A stretch of DNA of 64,000 nt from positions 2,170,001 to 2,234,000 of the forward strand of contig NZ_CP028561.1 in assembly GCF_002165255.2 (NCBI RefSeq), given 5' to 3'. The notes below the pieces were generated by a model that was not told where the DNA came from, made no database searches, and worked only from the letters and a program-made list of their open reading frames with translations. Below are positions 8,655 to 20,104 of the stretch, piece after piece. Each line of letters opens with the position of its first letter. The first letter of the stretch is position 1. Source of the DNA: Acinetobacter sp. WCHA45 (GTDB lineage Bacteria; Pseudomonadota; Gammaproteobacteria; Pseudomonadales; Moraxellaceae). The position numbers were made by a program, and so were the translations under genes.

Positions 8655-9017
8655 TTATGCAACTCGGAACACACGATATTTCGAATCAACCAATACATAT
8701 TTGCCCTGTACCTGCATCCAGTGATAACCACGTGGTGGTTCATATAAACGGTGCATACGATAGTTGGAAATCATATATCGGTTGCTACGGAACTCTGAAG
8801 GTAAACGTTCACCACGTTTAAGATTTATGCGTTGACCATAGTGTTTGCCACGATCACCATTTGACCAGCGGGCTTCACGATGATCATGGCGGTCATAGCG
8901 ATGATCGTAACGATCTTTATGATCGTGATGATTGTTCCAGCGATTTGAATCTGCCATCGCAGATGCAGAAACACCAAGCATTAAGGTTGATACAAGTAAT
9001 ATTGCTGTCTTTTTCAT
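8655..9017 (-). CDS. RcnB-like periplasmic protein 1
   Basis: 120-aa precursor with a Sec signal peptide (cleavage after SASAMA, about residue 22). A His/Asp/Arg-rich stretch (residues 24-55) follows, then the RcnB-type C-terminal domain with RLPSEFRSNRYMI, a central EPPRGYHWM motif and YVLVDSKYRVFRV. E. coli RcnB helps keep cytoplasmic nickel/cobalt balanced; many relatives have no tested function. The His-rich linker could bind metal. GAGGATC precedes the ATG. A longer relative lies just upstream on the same strand. Confidence 0.8.
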   Translation of the reverse strand: MKKTAILLVSTLMLGVSASAMADSNRWNNHHDHKDRYDHRYDRHDHREARWSNGDRGKHYGQRINLKRGERLPSEFRSNRYMISNYRMHRLYEPPRGYHWMQVQGKYVLVDSKYRVFRVA

Positions 9018-9072
9018 TGTTTGATCCTCTGTTTGACCTAAATCCAGATTAAGAGAAACTCAAGGAGAAACC

Positions 9073-9165
9073 ATGAACAAATCCAGTGACATTGCAAAAC
9101 TTTGTAATGAAAACCAAGAAATTATGGAGATTTCAATTTTGAATAAAATTCAAAAAAACATTTAA
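9073..9165 (+). CDS. Possible 30-residue small ORF with a strong ribosome binding site
   Basis: ATG at 9073 is preceded by AAGGAG with a five-base spacer (the AAGGAGAAACC block), and the frame stays open for 30 codons. It lies between, and opposite to, the two RcnB-like genes. The peptide is charged with no clear membrane helix, and I do not recognise it. The ribosome binding site is the main evidence; it may be chance. Confidence 0.25.
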   Translation: MNKSSDIAKLCNENQEIMEISILNKIQKNI

Positions 9166-9167
9166 AA

Positions 9168-9656
9168 TCAGCGAATAATTTCAATCGTAAAATTATCATC
9201 AGTCACCAAAAGATAACGACCATCGACCATCACCCAGTGCCTACCTCTTGGTGGTTCACGCAATGAATATGAATCCCAATCTCGAATCACATAGCGTTCA
9301 CTACGAAACTCGTCGGGTAATTCATTTCCAACAACAAATGATTCACGTCGATAGCTGTGCTCATATTGTGTTTCTGGATAGTATTCAATACGAACGCTTG
9401 GTCGATGGTTGGGGTAAGAGTGGTTATTATTTTGATAGGGCTGATAATAATAGCCTTTGGGTGGTGCCTTCGGTGTGTAACGCTGATTTGAAAATGCGAA
9501 AGGATCTTCTGCTGCTGGTTGATAACGAGGAGTTTGAGGATACGAACGTCTTTCCACCCCACTATAGCCACTCCAAGCATTATCTGCATAACTCATGATA
9601 GGGAGATAACCCAATATAGTCGCCAAGCCATAAATATAAATTTTAGATTGCTTCAT
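9168..9656 (-). CDS. RcnB-like periplasmic protein 2
   Basis: 162 aa with a probable signal peptide (hydrophobic residues 7-24, ending near SYA). A Tyr/Pro/Gln-rich region covers about residues 30-95. The C-terminal RcnB-type domain has ELPDEFRSERYVI, EPPRGRHWVMVDGRYLLV and a terminal Ile-rich strand. It shares its C-terminal half with the neighbouring 120-aa protein, so the pair arose by duplication or shuffling of the domain. CAGGAGATAATC precedes the ATG as a clear ribosome binding site. Metal dependence is not shown by the sequence. Confidence 0.75.
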   Translation of the reverse strand: MKQSKIYIYGLATILGYLPIMSYADNAWSGYSGVERRSYPQTPRYQPAAEDPFAFSNQRYTPKAPPKGYYYQPYQNNNHSYPNHRPSVRIEYYPETQYEHSYRRESFVVGNELPDEFRSERYVIRDWDSYSLREPPRGRHWVMVDGRYLLVTDDNFTIEIIR

Positions 9657-9827
9657 GATTATCTCCTGTGAAATCAGAGTATCTTTCTATTTTAGAATAA
9701 AAATTAAGCATGACTGTTGTAATAATATTTTTTCAGATCTAATCAATCAATTCATCGATCAATCACATCTACGGATAGTTAAATAGAGATATGCTAAAAT
9801 TATATTTTTGATTTTGAGACGACATTT

Positions 9828-10277
9828 GTGGCTGAAATGAATTTTGATCGCCTTTATCAATTCTTTTGTAAAGTTCCAAGTGTGCAGGAAGCTCGCATCG
9901 TTGCACATGGCACAGATGGTCAACATGCATGGTGGTTTAAATTTAATATTGATGTTGCACATCCACTTGCATGGCAAACTGTTCAAGAGCTTGGGCATGT
10001 TCTGAACTACTTATCGACCAATGAGCGCTTACCCACTCAATTCTTCCCTGTCTCTCCTCCTCCTTATATGAATGGTGAAGCGAAAGACTTTTTAGCTTGG
10101 GTGATTCAATGTAATCATGCTGAGTTTAGTCCTGATGTAGTGTGTGACTGGCTGGAAGCACGACTTCCAACGCCTGTGGAGGATGAAAGCCAGTGGAAAA
10201 TCAAAATGGATTTAAGTGAATTAGATCAATTGGCTGATAAGGACTTAGATCAATTGATTCCACCCAATCCGCAATAA
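9828..10277 (+). CDS. Conserved hypothetical protein of 149 aa
   Basis: Soluble, acidic protein with no signal peptide or membrane segment. The start is either GTG at 9828 or ATG at 9837; neither has a strong Shine-Dalgarno. Notable blocks are QHAWWFKFNIDVAHPLAWQ and FLAWVIQCNHAEFSPDVVCDWLEARLP, suggesting a compact alpha/beta fold. I do not recognise a named domain. It stands alone, with a terminator shared with the convergent phospholipase D-like gene. Confidence 0.7.
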   Translation: MAEMNFDRLYQFFCKVPSVQEARIVAHGTDGQHAWWFKFNIDVAHPLAWQTVQELGHVLNYLSTNERLPTQFFPVSPPPYMNGEAKDFLAWVIQCNHAEFSPDVVCDWLEARLPTPVEDESQWKIKMDLSELDQLADKDLDQLIPPNPQ

Positions 10278-10305
10278 AAAAAGAGGCTTAAAGCCTCTTT
10301 CTTTT
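10276..10305. terminator. Bidirectional terminator
   Basis: AAAGAGGC / GCCTCTTT hairpin flanked by A and T runs, between convergent genes. Confidence 0.75.
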
Positions 10306-11767
10306 AGAAAGTCGATAAGCCCGACCACTCCATAAAACGATAGAGCCAGTATTTCACTTTTGACTCATCAGCATATTTTGCATAATCAACCGTGATCTGA
10401 CGACCATTCGCATTACTCCAAGCAGCATCAAAATACTGTCCTACATCTTTAAAGACCTGTGCTTGTGCTGAACCTAAAACGCGCATGTCTGTCTCAAGGT
10501 TATAGTTTTTAAGATTTCGTGCGGTGAAGTTCGCTGAACCTAGCATCAACTCAGCTTGCTGAGCGTTATATTTGAGTAGCATTTTACTATGGCATTGTTC
10601 ACCATGGGTATCACACCAACGAATTGGAATGCCTACCGCATTCAGTTCTGAAGCCACTGGGCGATTTGGAATACCATTCTTTTGACGACCAAATGCATCT
10701 TTATTTGGATCAAGCATGATACGGATATTTACACCACGTTGTTTAGCCTGTTTTAACGCCTCAATGATATTTCGCTCAGACAGATAGAACATAGCCATGT
10801 CCAAATGCTCTTCACTTTTTGCAGATTGAATCATCTTCAACACAGCATCATAAATCGCTTTTTCAGTCAGTAGCTGCACCTGTGGCAAGCGCTTATCTTC
10901 CACCAGCCCACCCATAATCACAAAAGGACTTGAACCTTGTGACATATTCGCGACGGTTTGCTCAGTTTGTAATATATCAATCGCGGTTGGGCCATCCACG
11001 ACCAATGCGACATTACTATGATGTGAACTTCCATCATGAGGATTCGCTGAGGTCACTAAACTCTTCCAGCCTTGAGCCGTATCGACCACTAAGGTTTTAC
11101 GGTGATTGGCTTTAAAATTTAACAATTCTAAATAACTACGTAAGGTCACTTTATCCTTCCCAAAGGGATTACTTAACCAACCACCTTCAGGATTATTGCC
11201 TAAATTTTGGCAACAAATATACCAAAATCCCGACCACAGTGGATTCGAGGCTCGCAATGGTTTTAGATCAGTTTCTATCACATCTACGCCTGCTTGACGA
11301 AGCTGACGGTAATGCTTTGGTGCAATCCCACCATAAACCGAGTTAATTGGATCTGTAATCACAACGATTTGAATTGCGGGGTAAAGTTTACGTTTCAGAA
11401 TTAACGCATCAGTGAGTTGTTGCATCAATGGAAATTGCTTTACCTTTGATTCACCAACTTCCTGATTAAATAGAAACATATCTAGCACGATCGTGGTTTG
11501 TGCTTGATCAATCAGTTGGAATACTTCTTTGAAAATATGCTGATCAACTTGTTGCTGACCTTGTATATCAATATAAGTTTGATCCGCTAAAAATTTCACA
11601 TTGGCATGACGAAGTTGTCCCGTAAAATCCAGTCCTTTTGGGAGTGGTTTTACAGTGTGATAAATTGCCGAAGCAATATACCCAATCGCAAAAATACTCA
11701 ATATGACTGCCATGTAACGTCGACCTGACCAGTTTAATTTTTGATGAATTCTTTGGAAGATGCGCAT
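10304..11767 (-). CDS. Phospholipase D-like protein with N-terminal membrane anchor
   Basis: 487 aa. One membrane helix near residues 19-37 suggests anchoring with the catalytic part outside the cytoplasm. Two HKD half-sites are visible: NHRKTLVVD (His about 222) followed by TSANPHD, and CHSKMLLK (His about 393) followed by LGSANFTARN. Two copies are needed for the PLD fold. The family includes phospholipases, cardiolipin synthases and nucleases; the substrate cannot be decided, but a membrane-anchored phospholipid enzyme is likely. Monocistronic. Confidence 0.82.
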   Translation of the reverse strand: MRIFQRIHQKLNWSGRRYMAVILSIFAIGYIASAIYHTVKPLPKGLDFTGQLRHANVKFLADQTYIDIQGQQQVDQHIFKEVFQLIDQAQTTIVLDMFLFNQEVGESKVKQFPLMQQLTDALILKRKLYPAIQIVVITDPINSVYGGIAPKHYRQLRQAGVDVIETDLKPLRASNPLWSGFWYICCQNLGNNPEGGWLSNPFGKDKVTLRSYLELLNFKANHRKTLVVDTAQGWKSLVTSANPHDGSSHHSNVALVVDGPTAIDILQTEQTVANMSQGSSPFVIMGGLVEDKRLPQVQLLTEKAIYDAVLKMIQSAKSEEHLDMAMFYLSERNIIEALKQAKQRGVNIRIMLDPNKDAFGRQKNGIPNRPVASELNAVGIPIRWCDTHGEQCHSKMLLKYNAQQAELMLGSANFTARNLKNYNLETDMRVLGSAQAQVFKDVGQYFDAAWSNANGRQITVDYAKYADESKVKYWLYRFMEWSGLSTF

Positions 11768-11846
11768 ATAAACAGAAAAAGCCCTAGCCTAATGGACTAA
11801 GGCTAGAGCTTATACTTTGATTTTTCAATAAGATTTGAGTGACAAA

Positions 11847-13874
11847 TTAGAAACTAAAGTTCACACCAACGCTAAAATTACGTCCAACTTGTGGAATGGT
11901 TGATAAGAATGATGCATGTTGATAAACCTGATCATCCAACAAATTATTAGCATTGAGGAATATACGATAATCACCGACATTGCCATAATTACCTGAATAC
12001 GCCACACCCAGATTGAGCATATTATAACTTTGGGTATCGGTTTCATAAGCTGCGATCTTATCTTGTTGGAATACATGATAATACTCAGCTGAACCGCTAA
12101 AACCATCACCAAAATCAGCATTTACTTTAGTCCCTAAACGCCCCGCTGGAACACGTGGAGCATTTTCATTGTCGATTTTTCCACGCACGTAATCACCAAA
12201 CACACCAATTTTGTATGTCGGAGAAATTTGGTAAGCAGCTTCTGCCTCAGCTCCATAAAAACGTGCTTTGTCTTGAGTATATTTTACTAAGCGGAAGTCT
12301 TCGTAACGATCTAAAGTTTGTGCGTAAATGTAGTCATCAAACCAGTTATGATAAACATGGACATGATAATCAAAACGGTTGTTATCATCGTAATGAAAAC
12401 CAAGTTCGACATTATTTGACTGCTCTTTTTTAAGCTGATCATTTCCTAACTCATAGGTATTGGTCGCAAAATGTTTACCATCCGCATATAGCTCTTGTGC
12501 TAAAGGCAAACGCTCTTGATGTGAAGTAACCAAAGAAAGTTTATAGTTTGGTGCAAACTCCCAATTGGTGGCACCAGAAACAGAAAAAGCCGAACCGTCG
12601 AAATCTTTTTTCGTTGCATCATCAATATTAATTTTTTGCTGTTCTGCGCGAGCAGCTAATTCAACATGAACATCATTAAGTTGTGCATGTTCTAATGCGA
12701 ACACACTCCATTTTTTAGTGGTATTTGGCGCTAAAAAGGCTTCTTCACCTGTAAGTTTTAATTTTTGTTGCCCATATTGTGTACCAATGACCCCTTCCCA
12801 TGCACCCAGTGGGTTGTGTACCAACTCTAAACGTCCATCATAACCCTTGTTTTTAAAACGAGTCGCGATGATCTCTTCTTCGATCTCATCATGTTGATAA
12901 TCTGTATAACTCGCTTGTGCGCGTAATTTTTTAAAGCCTGCAAATGGGTTGTCCAACTCAGTACGAACATCATAACGCTCTGATTTTAAGTCAATCCAAG
13001 GTCCCGCATTATGCGCATCATTTGGGTCGTGATCATCACAATGTAAACTCAGACCTTGTAAATGGCAGCTTTCATATTCATGGCTATGTCCTGGCAAGCC
13101 ATATTGGTCCTGACGGTTGCTATAGGAAATACCCGTAAAGCCACGATCATAAATCCACGATAGACCGACATTTATAGTTTGCCCTTTGGCAAAAGTATTA
13201 TCGACTCGACGTTCTTTTTCGCCTTCATGGAAATAATCAGGTGCAATATAATCATTGGCTTCACGCTTTAAGCCCTCAACACGTAATGCAACTTGATCAC
13301 CTAAACCAACGGTAACACCCGCGCTTGCTAATTTTTCATCACTACCCGTGTTATAACGGAGTCCAATATTCCCCTCATAACCATTTTCTGGCATCTGTGT
13401 CGGAATTTTGCTGTCTGTGACATTGACCAAACCACCTACAGTACCAGCACCGTAAAGTAAAGTAGATGGTCCTTGAATAACTTCTATTTTCTTTGCTAAT
13501 AATGGATCAACCGTGACCGCATGGTCAGGCGATAAGGTTGAAACATCAATATTTTCAGAGGCATTTTGCAACACTTTGATTCGAGCACCATCTTGTCCGC
13601 GAATCACTGGACGACTTGAACCTGCGCCAAACTGATTGGTATGTATCCCCATCTCACCAGCTAAGGCATCACCTAATGTTACACTTTTTTCAGTTAACTC
13701 TTTTTGCTCAACCACATGATCTGCGACAGCAAAATCGGCAGCATTTCGCTCTAAAGGGTGCGCTTTAATTTCAATCGTAGCAAGTTGTTGAACCTTTGTT
13801 TCCTCTTCTGCAAAGGTGGTACTACTGGCTATTGCTAAAATAGATAAAGTCAAAATGTTTTTAGAAAATGACAT
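11847..13874 (-). CDS. znuD: TonB-dependent outer-membrane zinc receptor, ZnuD type
   Basis: 675 aa: signal peptide ending near TTFA (residue 22), a plug domain with GSSRPVIRGQDGARIKVL and VIQGPSTLLYGAGTVGG, then a beta-barrel ending in a terminal Phe (VGVNFSF). A surface-loop region at about residues 259-291 is rich in His, Asp and Cys (GHSHEYESCH, HCDDHD), as in Neisseria ZnuD, and would bind zinc. A perfect Zur-box palindrome lies 31-45 bp upstream, which supports zinc import under zinc limitation. No TonB or ABC transporter genes are adjacent. Confidence 0.9.
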   Translation of the reverse strand: MSFSKNILTLSILAIASSTTFAEEETKVQQLATIEIKAHPLERNAADFAVADHVVEQKELTEKSVTLGDALAGEMGIHTNQFGAGSSRPVIRGQDGARIKVLQNASENIDVSTLSPDHAVTVDPLLAKKIEVIQGPSTLLYGAGTVGGLVNVTDSKIPTQMPENGYEGNIGLRYNTGSDEKLASAGVTVGLGDQVALRVEGLKREANDYIAPDYFHEGEKERRVDNTFAKGQTINVGLSWIYDRGFTGISYSNRQDQYGLPGHSHEYESCHLQGLSLHCDDHDPNDAHNAGPWIDLKSERYDVRTELDNPFAGFKKLRAQASYTDYQHDEIEEEIIATRFKNKGYDGRLELVHNPLGAWEGVIGTQYGQQKLKLTGEEAFLAPNTTKKWSVFALEHAQLNDVHVELAARAEQQKINIDDATKKDFDGSAFSVSGATNWEFAPNYKLSLVTSHQERLPLAQELYADGKHFATNTYELGNDQLKKEQSNNVELGFHYDDNNRFDYHVHVYHNWFDDYIYAQTLDRYEDFRLVKYTQDKARFYGAEAEAAYQISPTYKIGVFGDYVRGKIDNENAPRVPAGRLGTKVNADFGDGFSGSAEYYHVFQQDKIAAYETDTQSYNMLNLGVAYSGNYGNVGDYRIFLNANNLLDDQVYQHASFLSTIPQVGRNFSVGVNFSF

Positions 13875-13904
13875 GCCGTGTCTCAGATCAGCTTAAATAT
13901 ATTT

Positions 13905-13919
13905 TGTTATATTATAACA
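13905..13919. promoter_or_regulatory. Zur box (zinc-responsive operator)
   Basis: TGTTATATTATAACA is an exact 7-1-7 palindrome; its right side continues into TTTC as in the E. coli-type Zur box. Read on the minus strand it contains TATAAT, so it would overlap the znuD -10 element and block the promoter when zinc is plentiful. It sits between znuD and a divergent membrane-protein gene and could affect both. Confidence 0.75.
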
Positions 13920-14009
13920 TTTCATTTATTTTGCAATAAAAAACATAACCACAAAAAACATTTGCTACACTGCTGATCCATTATTCAATGTTTATAACGC
14001 TCCAAGAAT

Positions 14010-14783
14010 ATGCCATTTACTCTTTCTCACGCTGTTCTTGCACCACCTCTATCAAAATTGAGTAAGGGTCATTTGCCTGTCGCAGCGCTTGCAATCGGCT
14101 GTATGACCCCAGACCTGCATCGTTTATTTACTCAAGAAACAATTGCATTAACACATCAGTGGTCTGGCATATTATTCCCCAATCTTCCGATTGGATTATT
14201 CTTTTGTCTCTTGTGGTATCTCATTTATCGACCTGTCAGTTATCGCTTTCTGGGTATAAAAGATCCCATAAAGATCAGCAATTTTGATGACGCAGTGGGC
14301 TTTATTCTTATGAATTGCTTTGCGATTATTTTGGGTACAGCGACACATTTAATCTGGGATGGATTAACCCATCTGGACTTTCGGACCTTCGCTTTTAAAG
14401 ATTTACTCGCACAAGATATTTCTCTCTTTGGTTTGCATTATCCATTACATTTTATTTTGCAGATTGCTTCATCTATTCTTGCCTTACCTTTTCTCTTATG
14501 GATGTGCAAACGCTATTACATCAAACATAAACTAGCTCAACCTGTACCGATTAAAATCAAAGGATTTATCACGACAAGCTTAATGATTTCAACAGTTGCT
14601 GGATTGTTGTCGATTTGGGACTATAGTCGTCATATTTCATCAGAACTCTGGTACACCGAACGATATTTTTTTATTGGTAAATCAATTAACGAATTTACTC
14701 AAACAGCACTTTGTGTTTTTACAGCAGCATGTCTGTTGCTACTATTATTTGATCGAAAAGGTCAAACAAGATCATTTTTTTAA
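14010..14783 (+). CDS. DUF4184 family membrane protein
   Basis: 257 aa, polytopic. The N-terminus MPFTLSHAVLAPPL and the GCMTPDLHR block are hallmarks of DUF4184; the internal GTATHLIWDGLTH has His/Asp residues that could bind metal. About five or six membrane helices are predicted by eye. The function is unknown, though the His/Asp pattern resembles metal-dependent membrane hydrolases such as the YdjM/DUF457 group. It is divergent from znuD across the Zur box, so zinc regulation is possible but unproven. Confidence 0.8.
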   Translation: MPFTLSHAVLAPPLSKLSKGHLPVAALAIGCMTPDLHRLFTQETIALTHQWSGILFPNLPIGLFFCLLWYLIYRPVSYRFLGIKDPIKISNFDDAVGFILMNCFAIILGTATHLIWDGLTHLDFRTFAFKDLLAQDISLFGLHYPLHFILQIASSILALPFLLWMCKRYYIKHKLAQPVPIKIKGFITTSLMISTVAGLLSIWDYSRHISSELWYTERYFFIGKSINEFTQTALCVFTAACLLLLLFDRKGQTRSFF

Positions 14784-14926
14784 AAAAGCGTCGCTTTAAA
14801 ATTCTGTTGAAATGATTAAGACTTGAGACAATATGTTCAACAAGGCATAATCTCCCCTTCATTGGTGATGCGCTGTTTACGCATTCACCTTCTAGCCAAT
14901 ATAGTTTGGATAAATAATTCAATATG

Positions 14927-16705
14927 ATGCGCACTCATTACTGTGGCTCTTTAACTGAAGCCCAAATCGATCAAACAGTGACTTTATGCGGATGGGTTCA
15001 TCGTCGCCGTGACCATGGTGGTGTAATTTTCCTTGATATGCGTGACCGTGATGGTTTAGTTCAAGTCGTCATTGATCCTGATACACCAGAAGCTTTCTCA
15101 ACTGCGGATAAAGCACGCTCTGAATTTGTGTTAAAAATTACAGGTCGTGTACGTCGTCGCTATGAAGGTACTGAAAATGCCAACATGGTGAGTGGTCAAA
15201 TCGAAGTTTTAGCAAAAGAAATCGAAGTTTTAGCTGCTTCTGAAACACCTCCATTCCCATTGAATGACGAAAACACCAATATTTCTGAAGAAATTCGTTT
15301 GAAATACCGTTTCTTGGACATTCGTCGTCCAGAAATGTTAGATCGTTTACGCTTCCGTTCTAAAGTTACAAACTTGATTCGTAACTATTTCGAAGATCAC
15401 GGTTTCCTCGATGTTGAAACACCGATCTTGACTCGTGCAACTCCTGAGGGCGCACGTGACTATTTAGTCCCAAGTCGTGTTTCAAATGGTAGCTTTTACG
15501 CGCTTCCACAATCACCACAATTGTTCAAACAGTTGTTGATGGTCGGTGGTATCGATCGTTATTACCAAATCGCGAAATGTTTCCGTGATGAAGATCTACG
15601 TGCAGATCGTCAGCCTGAATTTACCCAAATCGACGTTGAAACATCGTTCATGAGTGACGATGACATCATGGATTTAATGGAAGGCTTAACAGTTAAAATG
15701 TTCAACGAATTATTGAATGTAAAATTCGATAAATTCGAACGTATGACTTATGCCGACGCAATGCGTGATTATGCTTCTGATAAACCAGATATGCGTATTC
15801 CATTGAAATTGGTTGACGTTGCAGACTTAATGCAAGACGTTGAGTTCAAAGTTTTCGCAGGTCCTGCAAAAGATCCTAAAGGTCGTATTGTCGCTTTACG
15901 TGTACCAGGTGCTGGTTCATTACCACGTAGTGCGATTGACGAATACACCAAATTCGTAGGCATCTACGGTGCTAAAGGCTTGGCTTACATCAAAGTCAAT
16001 GAACTTGAGAAAGGCATCGAAGGTCTTCAATCTCCAATCGTTAAATTCATCGAACCAATCGTACTCGATTTATTAAAACGTGTTGGTGCTGAAAATGGCG
16101 ACATCGTGTTCTTCGGTGCGGATAAAGCAAAAGTTGTAAATGATGCGATGGGTGCACTTCGTGTGAAAATCGGTCATGACTTGAATCTTGCAACTTGCGA
16201 GTGGGCACCACTTTGGGTTGTTGATTTCCCAATGTTCGAAGAAACTGATGATGGCAAATGGACTTCTGTGCATCACCCATTCACACTACCAAAATCAAGT
16301 GTTGAAGAAGTGAAGAGCAATCCAGGTGCAGCGTTGTCTGTTGCATACGATATGGTACTCAATGGTACTGAGATCGGTGGTGGTTCACTTCGTATCTATA
16401 CACTAGAAATGCAAAAAGCGATTTTTGAAGCTTTAGGTATTGGTGAAGAAGAAGCCGAAGAGAAATTCAGCTTCTTACTCAATGCATTACGTTACGGTGC
16501 TCCTCCACATGGTGGTTTGGCATTCGGTCTTGATCGTTTGATCATGCTTATGACAGGCGCTTCTTCTATTCGTGATGTGATTGCATTCCCGAAAACTAAG
16601 ACTGCTGAATGTCCATTAACTCAAGCACCAGCGCCTGTTGAAGCGAATCAATTGCGTGACTTGGGTATTCGTTTACGTGAAAAAGCAAAAGCTGAAGAAA
16701 AGTAA
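14927..16705 (+). CDS. aspS: Aspartate-tRNA ligase
   Basis: 592 aa, the usual length for bacterial AspRS. N-terminal OB-fold anticodon domain ([15 protein letters not shown]), class II motif 2 ([19 protein letters not shown]), a GAD-type insertion and motif 3 ([13 protein letters not shown]). MRTHYCGSL matches the conserved family start; an extra in-frame ATG one codon earlier (14924) is also possible. Whether it charges tRNA-Asn as well cannot be read. aspS marks one border of the Acinetobacter outer-core locus. Confidence 0.97.
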   Translation: MRTHYCGSLTEAQIDQTVTLCGWVHRRRDHGGVIFLDMRDRDGLVQVVIDPDTPEAFSTADKARSEFVLKITGRVRRRYEGTENANMVSGQIEVLAKEIEVLAASETPPFPLNDENTNISEEIRLKYRFLDIRRPEMLDRLRFRSKVTNLIRNYFEDHGFLDVETPILTRATPEGARDYLVPSRVSNGSFYALPQSPQLFKQLLMVGGIDRYYQIAKCFRDEDLRADRQPEFTQIDVETSFMSDDDIMDLMEGLTVKMFNELLNVKFDKFERMTYADAMRDYASDKPDMRIPLKLVDVADLMQDVEFKVFAGPAKDPKGRIVALRVPGAGSLPRSAIDEYTKFVGIYGAKGLAYIKVNELEKGIEGLQSPIVKFIEPIVLDLLKRVGAENGDIVFFGADKAKVVNDAMGALRVKIGHDLNLATCEWAPLWVVDFPMFEETDDGKWTSVHHPFTLPKSSVEEVKSNPGAALSVAYDMVLNGTEIGGGSLRIYTLEMQKAIFEALGIGEEEAEEKFSFLLNALRYGAPPHGGLAFGLDRLIMLMTGASSIRDVIAFPKTKTAECPLTQAPAPVEANQLRDLGIRLREKAKAEEK

Positions 16706-16730
16706 TTTTTTCAATTAATTGCTGAATAAG

Positions 16731-16755
16731 ACCCTGCTTAATGCAGGGTTTTTTT
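16731..16755 (+). terminator. Terminator after aspS
   Basis: ACCCTGC / GCAGGGT hairpin with a T run. Confidence 0.85.
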
Positions 16756-16831
16756 ATATTACATGGTTTTACTTTGCGATCATGCAGCGTAATGGCATAA
16801 TAAGCTGCTTTTTTATTGAGAGGTCAGTCTT

Positions 16832-17053
16832 ATGGCAATGCGTCCTGATGTACGTCGACACACAATTGTGATTATTGTGTTTTCACTTGCTCAATGGTTT
16901 TTTATGCGTTACATCTTGGCAAATGAACTTTTCAATATGACCACCAATCAACGTATTTTATATTTCTGCGTCAGTAGTCTTGTAGGTGCGTTATTGATTT
17001 TTGTAGCACTAATTTATATGGTGCTCAAAGGCAATACAGATAAGCAAGACTGA
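16832..17053 (+). CDS. Small two-helix membrane protein
   Basis: 73 aa, with hydrophobic segments at about residues 10-28 and 42-65 and charged ends (MAMRPDVRRH and GNTDKQD). GAGAGGTC lies upstream as a ribosome binding site. It ends five bases before the acyltransferase start, so the two are cotranscribed and probably coupled. No family recognised. Confidence 0.7.
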   Translation: MAMRPDVRRHTIVIIVFSLAQWFFMRYILANELFNMTTNQRILYFCVSSLVGALLIFVALIYMVLKGNTDKQD

Positions 17054-17058
17054 TCGTC

Positions 17059-17925
17059 ATGTCGTTTTACAGTACCTTACTTCGTATTCTCCCTCTAACA
17101 TTTTTGCGTAGTATTGCAAAAGTGGCTGCCTACTTTATCAATCAAAATCCTGATAAGAGTATGCTTTGGAAAACCAGAATTAATATTGGTTTAGCCTACC
17201 CAACACTTTCTTCAGAGCAAAAGGAACAGCTTGCTCGAGAAAGTGTGACCAAGCAATGTTTGAGTTATGTTGAATCAGGGAAATGCTGGGCAATGCCTCC
17301 TGAATGGAGCATTCAGCAAATTCGTACTGTACATAATTTAGAAGTATTAACAAATGCTTTAAGTGATCCGCGTGGTGCTTTGATTATTACTCCGCATTTG
17401 GGTACATGGGAAATGATGAATGCATGGGTACATCAATATGGTATTCCTACCATTATGTATAAACCCATGAAAGACTCAGGATTTAATGCTTTTGCTTTGC
17501 ATGCTCGTCAACGGTTAAATGCGACACTTGTTCCAACAGATGCTAATGGTGTAAAAGCGTTATTTAAGAATTTGAAACAAGGTGGTTTTAGCGTCATTCT
17601 ACCAGATCATGTTCCTCAACCTTCAGGCGGGGTTGTCGTTCCTTTTTTTGGAATTCCCTGTTTAACCAGTACACTTGCAAGTAAAATGGCACAAAAAACT
17701 CAATGCCGTTTAGTAGGATTAAGCTGTTTCCGCCGTGAGGATGGTGAAGGATTTGATGTGTATTGCGATGATCTGAATGATCCAGCACTCTATGATCGAG
17801 ATATCGGAATTGCGACCACTGCACTCAATCAAGCAGTTGAACAGATGATCAACCGCTTTCCTTCTGAATATATGTGGGGATATAAGCGGTTTAGAGGAGA
17901 TCAAAAAGATTATTATCTAAAATAA
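17059..17925 (+). CDS. Lipid A biosynthesis-type acyltransferase (LpxL/LpxM/HtrB family)
   Basis: 288 aa inner-membrane enzyme that would add a secondary acyl chain to lipid A or a related lipid. The HX4E catalytic motif is in TPHLGTWEM (His 113, Glu 118); further family blocks are ILPDHVPQPSGGVVVPFFG and the C-terminal EYMWGYKRFR. An N-terminal hydrophobic segment provides membrane association. Whether this is LpxL, LpxM or a paralogue cannot be decided without comparison. It is adjacent to the outer-core locus, so lipooligosaccharide assembly is the likely context. Confidence 0.85.
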   Translation: MSFYSTLLRILPLTFLRSIAKVAAYFINQNPDKSMLWKTRINIGLAYPTLSSEQKEQLARESVTKQCLSYVESGKCWAMPPEWSIQQIRTVHNLEVLTNALSDPRGALIITPHLGTWEMMNAWVHQYGIPTIMYKPMKDSGFNAFALHARQRLNATLVPTDANGVKALFKNLKQGGFSVILPDHVPQPSGGVVVPFFGIPCLTSTLASKMAQKTQCRLVGLSCFRREDGEGFDVYCDDLNDPALYDRDIGIATTALNQAVEQMINRFPSEYMWGYKRFRGDQKDYYLK

Positions 17926-17974
17926 TAGTTTGAGTGTAGGAGCAGCTTTAAAATGATCTACTACAATTCCACAA

Positions 17975-19982
<2,008 letters not shown>

Positions 19983-20104
19983 AACGAGAAACACTATTTT
20001 TAGTCAATTATAATTCATTTTTATAAATTTTTATTAAATTATTTGTATGAAATTAACACTATGTTAGCATAGGGAGGAAATTGTGTACCAAGAATGAAAT
20101 CAGA

